Numbered from the stretch's first letter, positions 8,696 through 17,333 are shown. The stretch: 64,000 bases of DNA from Algoriphagus ratkowskyi (GCF_002150505.1 NZ_MSSV01000003.1:124001-188000); one strand, 5' to 3'. Notes: generated by a model from the sequence alone, not told the origin. Made by a program: numbers and translations.

Positions 8696-9733
8696 ATGAA
8701 TAAATCTGGAAAAATCGGCGTCTTGCTGGTGAACCTAGGAACTCCTGATAGCACCGCTACCGGTGATGTGAGAAAATACCTTCGCGAATTCCTAATGGAT
8801 GGGCGAGTGATCGACATTCCTTATGTGAATAGATGGATGCTGATCAATTTTATCATTGCTCCATTTCGTGCACCAAAATCCGCTCACGAATACCGCAAAC
8901 TTTGGACAGATCGAGGATCTCCATTACTTTTTCATACCGAAGATCTCAAAGATCGCTTGATCGAAAAATTAGATGCTAAGCAATACAAAGTGGCTATTGC
9001 CATGCGCTATCAAACTCCATCCATAGAAGCTGGGCTGGAAGAACTACGAAAAGCACATGTGACCAAAATCATCGTGCTTCCACTTTTCCCACAGTATGCT
9101 TCTGCCTCTACAGGTTCCGTTCAGGATAAAGTGATGGAGATAGCCAGAGGTTGGCAGATTATCCCAGACATTTCATTTATCAGTAATTTCATCGAGCATC
9201 CTTTGTTTCTGGAGGCTTGGGCAGAGCGCGGACGTGCGATGCTCGACGGCAAGGAATACGACAAAATACTTTTCTCTTATCATGGACTTCCTGAGCGTCA
9301 GATCCTCAAAGGTTCTGTAGATGGATACTGCCAACTTGGAGCTTGCTGTAATAAATATGGTGCAAAAAACCATTATTGCTATCGTGCACAATGCTTCCAG
9401 ACTACCCGCTTAATCTGCGAGAAACTTGGAATACCAGAGGACAAAGCGGTGAACTGCTTCCAGTCTAGGTTAGGAAAAGATCCTTGGGTAAAGCCTTACA
9501 CGGATGAAGTCATCACCGAATTGTCAGCACAAGGAGTGAAGAAGGTATTAGCCTTCTCTCCAGCTTTTGTAGCGGATTGCTTGGAAACTACCGTGGAAGT
9601 CGCTGGAGAATACCGGGACAAATTCCTTGAATTAGGAGGTGAAGAATGGGACTTGGTTCCAAGTCTGAATTCTGAAAACACCTGGGTGGAATGCGTGAAG
9701 GCTATGGTGCTGGAGCATTCTGGTACTAATTGA
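8696..9733 (+). CDS. hemH: Ferrochelatase
   Basis: 345-residue enzyme that inserts Fe2+ into protoporphyrin IX (or coproporphyrin III) at the end of heme synthesis. The start MNKSGKIGVLLVNLGTPDS is the family N-terminus, and the catalytic histidine lies in FSYHGLPERQ (about residue 199). The acidic metal-site region FSPAFVADCLETTVE is present near residue 290. Residues about 213-236 form a dense cysteine cluster (YCQLGACCNKYG...YCYRAQC) where many ferrochelatases have only one or two cysteines. Some bacterial members hold an iron-sulfur cluster in this region, so a cluster is possible here. Monocistronic by position, with its own candidate promoter; hemD and hemW are elsewhere in the window. 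Confidence 0.95.
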   Translation: MNKSGKIGVLLVNLGTPDSTATGDVRKYLREFLMDGRVIDIPYVNRWMLINFIIAPFRAPKSAHEYRKLWTDRGSPLLFHTEDLKDRLIEKLDAKQYKVAIAMRYQTPSIEAGLEELRKAHVTKIIVLPLFPQYASASTGSVQDKVMEIARGWQIIPDISFISNFIEHPLFLEAWAERGRAMLDGKEYDKILFSYHGLPERQILKGSVDGYCQLGACCNKYGAKNHYCYRAQCFQTTRLICEKLGIPEDKAVNCFQSRLGKDPWVKPYTDEVITELSAQGVKKVLAFSPAFVADCLETTVEVAGEYRDKFLELGGEEWDLVPSLNSENTWVECVKAMVLEHSGTN

Positions 9734-9737
9734 TTTT

Positions 9738-9772
9738 GACCACAGAGTCCACGGAGTTTTCCACAGAGCACA
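9738..9772 (+). repeat. CACAGAG-type repeat, left arm of an inverted pair
   Basis: Three imperfect units of the type CCAC(A/G)GAG. It matches the reverse complement of 10187-10224 over about 35 positions with a few differences, including the central CACGGAG. Begins 5 bp after the hemH stop. Confidence 0.6.
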
Positions 9773-9821
9773 CAATTCGCATTTGTATAAATAAATTTAA
9801 AAACTAAGGCTGAAAGCCTTC

Positions 9822-9862
9822 AATACCTCAGCCCAGCCTAACGGGGCTGGGGTATTTTTTCG
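9822..9862 (+). terminator. Terminator-like hairpin downstream of hemH
   Basis: A 13-position stem (9822-9834 with 9844-9856, one T-G pair) is followed by TTTTTT. It can end hemH transcripts about 90 bp after the stop. Its position in a repeat-rich spacer means it could also be a dispersed palindrome. Confidence 0.55.
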
Positions 9863-9959
9863 ACCATATCACAAAGCTCTGAAAGAGCGAAATAAAATTC
9901 AACCCCTCTCACTTCAATTAAAAAGCAACTTGAAGACTGCAATAACTTAGGACTTCGAC

Positions 9960-9983
9960 TGCCTGCCCGAAGTCAGGCGGGCG
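9960..9983. repeat. REP-like palindrome, copy 2
   Basis: GCCTGCC (9961-9967) pairs with GGCGGGC (9976-9982), one G-T pair, loop CGAAGTCA. Same TGCCTG-start theme as 6151-6173 and 17454-17475. Confidence 0.5.
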
Positions 9984-10186
9984 CTACCAATGACGGATTA
10001 TGATTTTCACCATAAATCGTGTCAATCCGAGCGAAGTCGAGGATCCTTCGATTTCGAGACTCTCGTCTCTCAAGTGCTCAGGAAGATATAAACCTCGATT
10101 CAAAAACCGTCATCTCCTTTTTGTATATTTCTCAAATTTTCAAGACTGAGTCTGACAAACCACGAGCAAGTAGCCCAACTCGCAAG

Positions 10187-10224
10187 CTGTGCTCTCTGTG
10201 TTACCCTCCGTGTCCTCAGTGGTT
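10187..10224 (-). repeat. CACAGAG-type repeat, right arm of an inverted pair
   Basis: On the minus strand this reads as ACCAC(T)GAG, CACGGAG and CACAGAG units in the same order as the left arm at 9738-9772. Arms are separated by about 414 bp. Confidence 0.6.
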
Positions 10225-10289
10225 AATCTTATTCAGTTGACTTCAGCCAACTTTACCCTCCATATCTCCCCCTTTTACCTAGAACCTAT

Positions 10290-10297
10290 TAACTTTG
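10290..10297 (+). promoter_or_regulatory. purM: Candidate -7 element for purM
   Basis: TAACTTTG matches TAnnTTTG and lies 28 bp before the purM start. No good TTTG -33 element is found at the usual distance. Confidence 0.3.
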
Positions 10298-10325
10298 TCT
10301 ACATACCAAGTCAACCCAAAGCGAC

Positions 10326-11489
10326 ATGAACGAGCGATACATGCAAAGAGGAGTTTCGGCTTCCAAAGAAGATGTCCATAAGGCGATATCCAATCTTGAC
10401 AAAGGACTTTTCCCGCAAGCCTTTTGCAAAATCGTAGAAGATACCCTCGGCAACGATCCTGAATACTGCAACATCATGCATGCGGACGGAGCTGGCACCA
10501 AATCCTCTCTGGCATATGCCTATTGGAAAGAGACTGGTGATGTGAGTGTTTGGAAAGGTATCGCGCAGGATGCGATCATCATGAACACCGATGATTTGCT
10601 TTGCGTGGGAGCGATCAACAATATCCTCGTTTCATCTACGATCGGAAGAAATAAAAATCTTATCCCTGGCGAAGTAATCTCCGCAATCATCGAAGGCACC
10701 GAAGAGGTTCTTCAGATGCTTCGTGATAATGGCGTCAACGCTGTTCTCACTGGCGGCGAAACTGCCGATGTGGGAGATTTAGTGCGTACTATTATCGTGG
10801 ATAGTACGGTCACCTGTAGAATGCGACGTGACGAAGTGATCTCTAATGATCAGATTCAAGGCGGTGATGTGATCGTAGGTTTGGCTTCTTTTGGTCAGGC
10901 AAAATATGAGACATCTTATAACGGCGGCATGGGAAGCAACGGACTTACTTCAGCGCGTCACGATGTGTTCAATAAGGTTTTGAAAACAAAATACCCTGAG
11001 AGCTTTGATGCATCTGTTCCAGAAGATCTCGTTTACTCAGGAAAATATAACCTAACTGATCCAGCGCCAGGCGCACCAGTTAATATCGGCAAGCTTGTTC
11101 TTTCTCCGACCAGAACTTACGCACCTATCATGGTGGATGTGCTGAATTACATGAGACCTAGAATTCATGGCTTGGTGCACTGCAGCGGCGGAGCGCAGAC
11201 GAAGGTACTTCACTTTGTGGACGATGTGCATGTGATCAAAGACAATCTTTTTGAAACTCCTCCACTTTTTCAAATCATCCAGGAAGAAAGCGGCACAGAC
11301 TGGAAAGAGATGTACAAAGTCTTCAACATGGGCCACAGAATGGAAGTCTATCTTGACGAGCGCTATGCTGAGGAGATAATTGACATCGCAGAATCTTATG
11401 GCGTAGAAGCACAAATCATCGGTCGAGTAGAACCTCATCAAGGCAAAAAAGTAACGATTACTAGCCCTCACGGCACTTTTGAATATTAA
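10326..11489 (+). CDS. purM: Phosphoribosylformylglycinamidine cyclo-ligase (AIR synthetase)
   Basis: 387 residues, ATP-dependent ring closure of FGAM to AIR in purine synthesis, cytoplasmic. The N-terminus RYMQRGVSASKEDVHKAI is typical of the Bacteroidota form; the PurM-family core shows HADGAGTKSSLAY, the metal and nucleotide loop IAQDAIIMNTDDLLCVGA, and LTGGETADVGDLVRT. The C-terminal AIRS domain has PAPGAPVNIGKLVLSPTRTYAPI and FNMGHRMEVYLDE. It is about 40 residues longer than the E. coli enzyme, as in relatives. It stands alone, without other pur genes, between repeat-rich spacers. Confidence 0.93.
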   Translation: MNERYMQRGVSASKEDVHKAISNLDKGLFPQAFCKIVEDTLGNDPEYCNIMHADGAGTKSSLAYAYWKETGDVSVWKGIAQDAIIMNTDDLLCVGAINNILVSSTIGRNKNLIPGEVISAIIEGTEEVLQMLRDNGVNAVLTGGETADVGDLVRTIIVDSTVTCRMRRDEVISNDQIQGGDVIVGLASFGQAKYETSYNGGMGSNGLTSARHDVFNKVLKTKYPESFDASVPEDLVYSGKYNLTDPAPGAPVNIGKLVLSPTRTYAPIMVDVLNYMRPRIHGLVHCSGGAQTKVLHFVDDVHVIKDNLFETPPLFQIIQEESGTDWKEMYKVFNMGHRMEVYLDERYAEEIIDIAESYGVEAQIIGRVEPHQGKKVTITSPHGTFEY

Positions 11490-11540
11490 GTTATCTATTT
11501 AATCGAAATCATATCAGCACCAGTATTTTCCTTGCTCAGC

Positions 11541-11600
11541 CGGTCAGAAGACCGATACTTCGACAACGCTCAGTACAAGTGACGGGAGACCGAAGTACCA
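11541..11600. repeat. Dispersed palindromic intergenic repeat
   Basis: Contains the hairpin CGGTC-agaa-GACCG (11541-11554), then a CTTCG...CGAAG inverted pair enclosing the phrase ACGCTCAG. The 12-mer GGGAGACCGAAG (11584-11595) recurs exactly at 14257-14268. Located between purM and the ceramidase-like gene. Confidence 0.45.
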
Positions 11601-11673
11601 GAAAAGCTAGTGTTTACCATTTATGAAGTCAATTTGCTCTTTATCAAATAAAATCGTGGACCTCCATATTTAA

Positions 11674-13020
11674 ATGGCATTGAAAGGGAAAAGCATCTTA
11701 ATTAAAACAACAAAAGTCCTTATCTGGACTTTTGTTGTTTTGTTGGTAATTGGATTGATCACCTTAACTAACGTAGATCGCTCTCCGATTCAGGATCAAT
11801 CATTTTACAAGGAGACTTTAGAACATTTAGATCAACTTCCTTTATCCACTTCTCATGGAGAAACCTGGCTCGCGGGATGGTCAAGTATCAACATGACTCC
11901 AGATGATCCAGTAGATTTAGTGGGCTATGCTCCCCGAGGCAAGTATGAGTTTGTTCAGGACAGCAGCTATGTCAAAGCACTGGCCCTTTCCAACGGAAAA
12001 ACCCGTGTGGCTTGGCTCAATTATGAACTGCTGATCGTGCACCCGACTCTTGCTGCGCAACTTCAGTCAGCTATCAAAGAAGCAAAACTACCAGTAGATC
12101 AGGTGATTTTCACCGCTACACATACTCACTCGGGAATGGGCGGCTACATGCCTGGCCCGATGGGAGAAATAGCTTTTGGCGGATTTGATCAGCAGATAGT
12201 AGATTTCATGGTTAAACGAAGCATTACAGCCTTGCAAAAGGCAATAGCTATTCAAGACACCGTGTCTATAAACTATCGTAAAGCTGACGCTGGAGCATTA
12301 GTTTCAAATAGATTCGTCAAAGACGGCCCGGTAGACCCCTTTGTAAGACAGCTTATTTTCACCAAAAAGTCTGGAAAAAAAGCCACTTTCCTCACCTATT
12401 CCGCTCATGCCACCACGATGAGTACAAAATTCATGGGCTTGTCTGGAGATTATCCTTTCTACCTGACAAAAGAACTGGAAGAAGGAGAATATGACTTTGC
12501 CATCTATGCTGCAGGAACGGTGGGAAGTCACAGGCCTAATCGACCTGGTAATACCCCTGAAATGGTAAAGCTATACGCTCATCAACTGGATTCGACCTTG
12601 AATCTACGGATGACATACTATTCCACCATTACAAACAACCAGATCCGAACTGGCTACTTACCAATTTTACTTCGTGGACCTCATCTTCGAATTACGGATA
12701 ATTTGCGACTTCGTCCATGGCTATTCAACTACCTGCTTGGTGATACCAATGCCCATCTAGACATCACTCAAATCGGTAATACGCTGATGATAGCTTCGAG
12801 CGGTGAGTTATCTGGTGTTTTTTATGAGAAATGGGAGGAGCTGGCGCAAAGCAAAGGCATGAACCTTATCATCACTACATTCAACGGAGGCTATATAGGT
12901 TATATCACTCCTGATGAATTATATGATGAAAACTTCCATGAGGTTCGTGAGATGAATTGGTATGGGCCCGGCAACGGGAAATACTTTAATGATTTAATTT
13001 TAAAGATCTTGGAGAAATAA
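11674..13020 (+). CDS. Neutral/alkaline ceramidase-like protein, membrane-anchored
   Basis: 448 residues. One N-terminal hydrophobic segment (about 12-32) should anchor the protein with the rest outside the inner membrane. The core matches the N-terminal catalytic domain of neutral/alkaline nonlysosomal ceramidases: an opening WLAGWSSINMTPDDPVDLVGYAPRG, then VIFTATHTHSGMGGYMPGPMG, where the His residues are expected metal ligands. True ceramidases are about 650 residues with an extra C-terminal domain that is missing here. It could therefore hydrolyse ceramide or another amide, which would be relevant because many Bacteroidota make sphingolipids. Substrate is not proved. No functional partner lies next to it. 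Confidence 0.78.
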   Translation: MALKGKSILIKTTKVLIWTFVVLLVIGLITLTNVDRSPIQDQSFYKETLEHLDQLPLSTSHGETWLAGWSSINMTPDDPVDLVGYAPRGKYEFVQDSSYVKALALSNGKTRVAWLNYELLIVHPTLAAQLQSAIKEAKLPVDQVIFTATHTHSGMGGYMPGPMGEIAFGGFDQQIVDFMVKRSITALQKAIAIQDTVSINYRKADAGALVSNRFVKDGPVDPFVRQLIFTKKSGKKATFLTYSAHATTMSTKFMGLSGDYPFYLTKELEEGEYDFAIYAAGTVGSHRPNRPGNTPEMVKLYAHQLDSTLNLRMTYYSTITNNQIRTGYLPILLRGPHLRITDNLRLRPWLFNYLLGDTNAHLDITQIGNTLMIASSGELSGVFYEKWEELAQSKGMNLIITTFNGGYIGYITPDELYDENFHEVREMNWYGPGNGKYFNDLILKILEK

Positions 13021-13111
13021 AGGAGTCTTTTGTCTTTAATTGTTTATTTTTGACAAAATTATCCGAATAAGAAAAATACTTTTAGTCGGTAAAAACTTAA
13101 TCCTGAAATCC

Positions 13112-13498
13112 ATGAAACTCTCAACACTGAAAAGCCTATATCAATGTAAATGTCCAAGATGCCATGAAGGAGATATGTTTTTGCGCGGTCAGATTCTTAA
13201 CCCCACTAAGTTTTCTGACATGAACAAGGAGTGTTCGAATTGTGGACAATATTTGGAGCCAGAGCCTGGCTTTTATTTAGGCGCCATGTTTATCAGTTAC
13301 GGTTTCAATACAGCAGTTTTCATAGCAGTTTGGGTAACATTATCGATTCTAAAGCCAGATTATTCCCTTACACTTCTTCTCACGTTGATTGGAGTAGCTG
13401 TTCTGTTACTTACACCATTTATTTACCGTATCAGCCGATCTATTTGGCTCTCTTTTTTCGTCTCATATCGAGGTAAAGATTTGCCAAGTTCTGAATAA
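13112..13498 (+). CDS. DUF983 family membrane protein
   Basis: 128 residues from the start at 13112 (MKLSTLKSLYQCKCPRC), which is the conserved family N-terminus; the open frame extends 24 codons further upstream. A zinc-ribbon-like set of cysteines (CKCPRC and CSNCGQYLEPEPGFY) precedes two transmembrane helices (about 60-80 and 87-107). The family is widespread in Bacteroidota and Proteobacteria with no established function. It follows the ceramidase-like gene by about 90 bp, and cotranscription is possible. Confidence 0.82.
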   Translation: MKLSTLKSLYQCKCPRCHEGDMFLRGQILNPTKFSDMNKECSNCGQYLEPEPGFYLGAMFISYGFNTAVFIAVWVTLSILKPDYSLTLLLTLIGVAVLLLTPFIYRISRSIWLSFFVSYRGKDLPSSE

Positions 13499-13569
13499 AT
13501 AATTCTGATCTAATCCGTTAATCTGTCAAAAAAGCTAAGTGACTAACTGGAGAGAAGCTATGTGTCTAA

Positions 13570-14214
13570 TTAGACAGTATGCCATAGCTGAGCCTTAACC
13601 CAGCCTCCCATAAATTCTTGCTGGGAATCTTTGTTCCATTTTTGACAGGTTAATATTGACTCATATTTAGGAATATTTGCCCGCTTGTGCTTTGCAAAAA
13701 TCCTGAAGAATGAAATCATGCTCCAGTTCAAAAAATATTGGCGAGTATTTTTAGGAGCATAAAAATCAACGAGATAAATCCTGCCCTTTAGGGTTATACT
13801 TTTTCTAATTTTCCCTAAAAGATCCACGATCTCATTTTCATCCATCGTATCCAATACAAAATGAAGCCATACTTCATTAAACAACTTTCCTTCCGTGGCT
13901 TCAAAAAAGTCCAAATAGAAGGTCAAACTACTATTTGCCAGATTAATTCTTGCCTGACTGAGCATAGCATTGGAGATTTCCCAATATTCTCCTGATAGCT
14001 GACCTTGAAAACCTTGATAGTCTAACCCATTTCCCCCACCGATAATCAGAACTTTTTTCTCTTTCAATCTTTCCGCAAAACAAGTTTTAGCTCGCATCAA
14101 CTGATCGCCAAATACAAGTTTGGTGAGGGAATTGTAAAATGGAGCAAGGAAACTGTAATGATCTTTCACTAGTTTAAAGGAATAGATTAAAGTTTTAACG
14201 CGCAAATATGCCAA
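13570..14214 (-). CDS. Class I SAM-dependent methyltransferase
   Basis: 214 residues. The SAM-binding motif I is visible as KVLIIGGGNGLDYQGF (about 54-69), and a motif II-like region follows in VWLHFVLDTMDENEIVDLLGKI. The order of strands and the early YxxFYNSLTKLVFG segment agree with small-molecule methyltransferases of the UbiE/Methyltransf_25 type. Substrate unknown. It is transcribed alone, against the DUF983 gene. Confidence 0.75.
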   Translation of the reverse strand: MAYLRVKTLIYSFKLVKDHYSFLAPFYNSLTKLVFGDQLMRAKTCFAERLKEKKVLIIGGGNGLDYQGFQGQLSGEYWEISNAMLSQARINLANSSLTFYLDFFEATEGKLFNEVWLHFVLDTMDENEIVDLLGKIRKSITLKGRIYLVDFYAPKNTRQYFLNWSMISFFRIFAKHKRANIPKYESILTCQKWNKDSQQEFMGGWVKAQLWHTV

Positions 14215-14256
14215 TAGCGTTATTTTCTTGAATCAATTGTTGGAAAAACGGATAAG

Positions 14257-14268
14257 GGGAGACCGAAG
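14257..14268. repeat. Second copy of the 12-mer GGGAGACCGAAG
   Basis: Exact copy of 11584-11595, in the spacer upstream of the acyl-CoA dehydrogenase gene. Short, so it is supported mainly by the exact match and the intergenic position. Confidence 0.35.
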
Positions 14269-14357
14269 CGGCCTCAATGATTGAGTTCAGCAAATCCTTT
14301 GATGCATTTGTCACTAAAGTGGATAATCACATAGAATAAACTTCAAAATAACCTAAA

Positions 14358-15716
14358 ATGAAAAACCTTTTTAAAAATATCGGCGGATTGCGCCAACTTT
14401 TGTCTAGTGTCGATCTGGATCAAATCTCTAAACTTTCTGAAAAAGTTGATATAGCGAAGATGGTAGGCCTAGTTTCGCAAATGAGCGAGGAAGACCTCTC
14501 AAAAATAATGGGCATGATGAAAAGTGGCAGCAAACCCAAGGTAATTCCGCCGATCAATGGAGATTTTTATGAATTAGGAAAAACCCTTCCAGGCCATGAG
14601 CGAGACATCCAGCTTCGTGTGAGAGAATTCATGGAACGAGAGATAAAGCCTATCGCAAACGATTATTGGAATCGCGGGGAGTTCCCTATGCAGATCATCC
14701 CAAAAATGGCGGAGTTGGATATTGCAGGATTAACCTACCAAGGATACGGATGTCCGGGGCATTCAGCGTTGCTGGAGGGTTTTGTAGCAATGGAAATGGC
14801 GAGAATTGATACATCTATTTCTACTTTTTTTGGTGTGCAAAGTGGTTTGGCAATGGGCTCTATCTACCTATGTGGATCAGAGGAACAGAAGAAAGAATGG
14901 CTTCCACCTATGCAAAAATTAGAGAAAATAGGCGCTTTTGGATTGACCGAACCAGAAGTAGGCTCTGGTGTAGCGGGAGGGCTGACTACTACCTGTAAGA
15001 GAGAAGGTGATGCTTGGGTACTTAACGGGCAGAAGAAGTGGATAGGAAATGCCACCTTCTCAGACATGACCATCATTTGGGCTCGAGATCTAGAAGATCA
15101 GCAGGTCAAAGGTTTTATCGTGCGAAAAGGCAATCCTGGTTTCAAGGCAGAAAAGTTGGAAGATAAGATGGCGCTGAGAACGGTGCAGAATGCATTGATC
15201 ACGCTGACGAATTGTGAAGTCCCAGAGACGGATAGACTGCAGGAAGCAAATTCATTTAAGGATACAGCCAAAGTACTGCGCATGACCAGAGCTGGTGTAG
15301 CTTGGCAAGCTGTAGGATGTGCACGAGGAGCATATGAATTGGCTTTGGCTTATACAAATGAACGCAAGCAGTTTGGCCGCCCGATTGCATCGTTCCAGCT
15401 TGTTCAAGATCTATTGGTCACTATGCTCGGTGATTTGACAGCTATGCAGACGATGGTATTTCGCCTTTCGGAAATGCAGGACGGGGACATACTCAAAGAT
15501 GAGCATGCTTCACTGGCCAAGGTGTTCTGTACACTTCGGATGCGTTCTATAGTCGATAATTCCCGAGCATTATTTGGGGGAAATGGAATTTTACTCCGAC
15601 ATGACATCGCGAGATTTGTCGCTGATGCAGAAGCTGTTTATAGCTATGAAGGAACGAAGGAGATCAATTCTCTAATCGTGGGACGAGCCATCACAGGGCA
15701 CAGTGCATTTGTCTAA
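14358..15716 (+). CDS. Acyl-CoA dehydrogenase, glutaryl-CoA dehydrogenase-like
   Basis: 452-residue FAD enzyme that oxidises an acyl-CoA to the enoyl-CoA and passes electrons to ETF. The first 65 or so residues are an extra helical segment (KNLFKNIGGLRQLL...IAKMVGLVSQMSEEDLSKIM) not found in most family members. The core has AFGLTEPEVGSG (FAD/substrate loop), WVLNGQKKWIGNATFSD, ERKQFGRPIASFQLVQ and a catalytic Glu in SYEGTKEINSLIVGRAITG (about residue 431). That C-terminal signature resembles glutaryl-CoA dehydrogenases more than short-chain enzymes. Its stop overlaps the stop of the convergent UbiA-like gene by four bases. Confidence 0.9.
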   Translation: MKNLFKNIGGLRQLLSSVDLDQISKLSEKVDIAKMVGLVSQMSEEDLSKIMGMMKSGSKPKVIPPINGDFYELGKTLPGHERDIQLRVREFMEREIKPIANDYWNRGEFPMQIIPKMAELDIAGLTYQGYGCPGHSALLEGFVAMEMARIDTSISTFFGVQSGLAMGSIYLCGSEEQKKEWLPPMQKLEKIGAFGLTEPEVGSGVAGGLTTTCKREGDAWVLNGQKKWIGNATFSDMTIIWARDLEDQQVKGFIVRKGNPGFKAEKLEDKMALRTVQNALITLTNCEVPETDRLQEANSFKDTAKVLRMTRAGVAWQAVGCARGAYELALAYTNERKQFGRPIASFQLVQDLLVTMLGDLTAMQTMVFRLSEMQDGDILKDEHASLAKVFCTLRMRSIVDNSRALFGGNGILLRHDIARFVADAEAVYSYEGTKEINSLIVGRAITGHSAFV

Positions 15717-16552
15717 AGCAAAAGAAAAAGTGCCGGAACGAGAAATGCAATCTCCATTCGCATTCTGATTTGTTCAGGTATGAGTCCAGTTTTGAAAAAA
15801 CTCAAGTAGTGCATGAGCAGCATGATTAAAATTAAACTTGGGAAGATCCTATAGAAAGATTCCACCAGAAGTAATCCTATGAGCGCAAAAATCATCAGTG
15901 AGATTGCCATCTGGCGAATCCTTAGGTGGAGTTTATCCTGAGGTATGATCGTAGCGATGGATGAAAACCCTGCTTCTTTATCGGAATCTGTATCTATGCT
16001 GGATAGCATAATTAGATTTAAGTAAGCCAAACCCATATAAAAAATCGTCAAGGCAAAAGCGGTCCAGGTATAATCGATCGAAGGCGTTTCGTACCAAGGG
16101 AGCCAAGAAATTCCGATCACGTAGAAGATCGCTGAGCTAAGTTCTTTGAGTCGAACTTGTTTTGATGCCAATTTTCTAACAGCCAACATGATTATAAGGA
16201 TGACTATACCCAGTCCTATTCCGAAAAACAGTTCGTGAGTAAACCCAAAGAACAGTATTGCCCATACCAATCCAATAGAACCAACTATCCCAAGAATAAC
16301 AACTAGGTGTTTTTGGTAGATCAAATGGAAATGATGCCTATCCTCGGCATGATCTAAGGTTAACTTTCTCGCATCCATCAAATGATCGGCAGTATAAATA
16401 CACCAAACTGCCATGCCGAGTAAAATATATTCCTGCCAAGCGAGCTCAGTTCTCAATGCTCTAGCAAAAAATAACATTCCAGACATAGCTCCTAGAACTA
16501 CATCAAGGGAAAGCCAAGTAATGCGCTGATAGAATTTAAAAAGAAATTGCAC
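15713..16552 (-). CDS. UbiA-family prenyltransferase-like membrane protein
   Basis: 279 residues with about eight hydrophobic segments. The first Asp-rich motif of UbiA enzymes appears as YTADHLMDARKLTLDHAEDRHHFH (about 53-76), a variant of NDxxDxxxD, and a second as SSIDTDSDKEAGFSSIATIIPQD (about 184-206). These are the expected Mg2+/prenyl diphosphate sites. Chromophore, quinone and carotenoid pathways all use such proteins, and the substrate cannot be chosen here. The gene ends head-on in the acyl-CoA dehydrogenase gene with a four-base overlap. Confidence 0.75.
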   Translation of the reverse strand: MQFLFKFYQRITWLSLDVVLGAMSGMLFFARALRTELAWQEYILLGMAVWCIYTADHLMDARKLTLDHAEDRHHFHLIYQKHLVVILGIVGSIGLVWAILFFGFTHELFFGIGLGIVILIIMLAVRKLASKQVRLKELSSAIFYVIGISWLPWYETPSIDYTWTAFALTIFYMGLAYLNLIMLSSIDTDSDKEAGFSSIATIIPQDKLHLRIRQMAISLMIFALIGLLLVESFYRIFPSLILIMLLMHYLSFFKTGLIPEQIRMRMEIAFLVPALFLLL

Positions 16553-16649
16553 AGCCTAAAGATAGCCTGAATGGGCAAAAGTCCATAGTTGGTATTCAGA
16601 TGCTCGTAGATATTATTTACTTTACCACTCAATACTTAAACCTAAAAAC

Positions 16650-17291
16650 ATGAAAAAACTCAACTTACTTTTAGTCGCATTATTAATGTTTGCTACTGTT
16701 TCTTTCGCACAAGAAGCGCCTATCAAAATAGCATGTGTAGGAAATAGCATTACTCAAGGTCCAGGAAGAGACAATCCAGATAGTTGGCCTTTACAGATGC
16801 AAGCTATCCTCGGAGATGCATATCAAGTTGGGAATTTTGGTGTGAGCGGCAGAACACTTCTTAGAAAAGGAGATTTTCCGTTTTGGAATGAACCTCAGTT
16901 TCAGCAAGTGAAGGACTTCAAAGCGGATGTGCTGATCATCATGCTGGGAACGAATGATTCCAAACCTCAGAACTGGAAGTTTGCCTCAGAATTCAGACAA
17001 GATTACTTGGACATGATTGCAGAATTCAAGAAAACCATGCCTGCAGACGGCAAAGTATATGTGATCATGCCAGTGCCAGTGACCAAGGACAACTTCGGCA
17101 TTACTGCTTCGGTGATGAATAATGAGCAGCGCATGATGCTCGTAGATATTGCTGACGAAAGCGGTTCTGAGCTAGTTGATCTTTATACACCATTTATGGG
17201 CCATGAAGATCTTTTTGCAGATGGTGTTCATCCAAATACTGAAGGGTTAGCGATTATGGCTAAGGTGATTGCTAGAGCAGTGAGGTTGTAA
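16650..17291 (+). CDS. Secreted SGNH/GDSL hydrolase
   Basis: 213 residues with a signal peptide (MKKLNLLLVALLMFATVSFAQ). Block I reads CVGNSITQGPG with nucleophile S33; block II Gly lies in NFGVSGRTLL; block III is IMLGTNDSKPQNW with the oxyanion Asn; block V is DGVHPNTEG with D191 and H194. All catalytic elements are intact. It is expected to be a periplasmic or extracellular esterase, possibly a carbohydrate acetyl esterase or sialate O-acetylesterase-like. No polysaccharide utilisation genes flank it, though a sulfatase lies about 700 bp away. Confidence 0.88.
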   Translation: MKKLNLLLVALLMFATVSFAQEAPIKIACVGNSITQGPGRDNPDSWPLQMQAILGDAYQVGNFGVSGRTLLRKGDFPFWNEPQFQQVKDFKADVLIIMLGTNDSKPQNWKFASEFRQDYLDMIAEFKKTMPADGKVYVIMPVPVTKDNFGITASVMNNEQRMMLVDIADESGSELVDLYTPFMGHEDLFADGVHPNTEGLAIMAKVIARAVRL

Positions 17292-17333
17292 AATGTCAGG
17301 TGACGGGTGTCCGATGTGGCGTGTAATCCTGTG

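Larger units (their letters stand above)
9773..10186. other. Repeat-rich spacer without a gene
   Basis: This stretch between hemH and purM has no convincing coding frame. It contains a terminator-like hairpin (9822-9862), a small GCTCT/AGAGC hairpin around 9874-9888, a REP-like palindrome (9960-9983) and, at about 10020-10045, the phrase CGAGCGAAGTCGAGGAT that I recall as a frequent intergenic repeat in Bacteroidota genomes. It is bounded by the inverted CACAGAG-type arms. I read it as a composite of non-coding dispersed repeats. Confidence 0.5.

Noticed and set aside
9738..10224. CRISPR array or integron-like array in the repeat-rich spacer
   Set aside because: Repeats are few, inverted and not evenly spaced; there are no cas or integrase genes in the window.
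10019..10240. Plus-strand frame of 73 codons in the hemH-purM spacer
   Set aside because: It runs through the dispersed repeats and the right inverted arm, so it is an accident of repeat composition.
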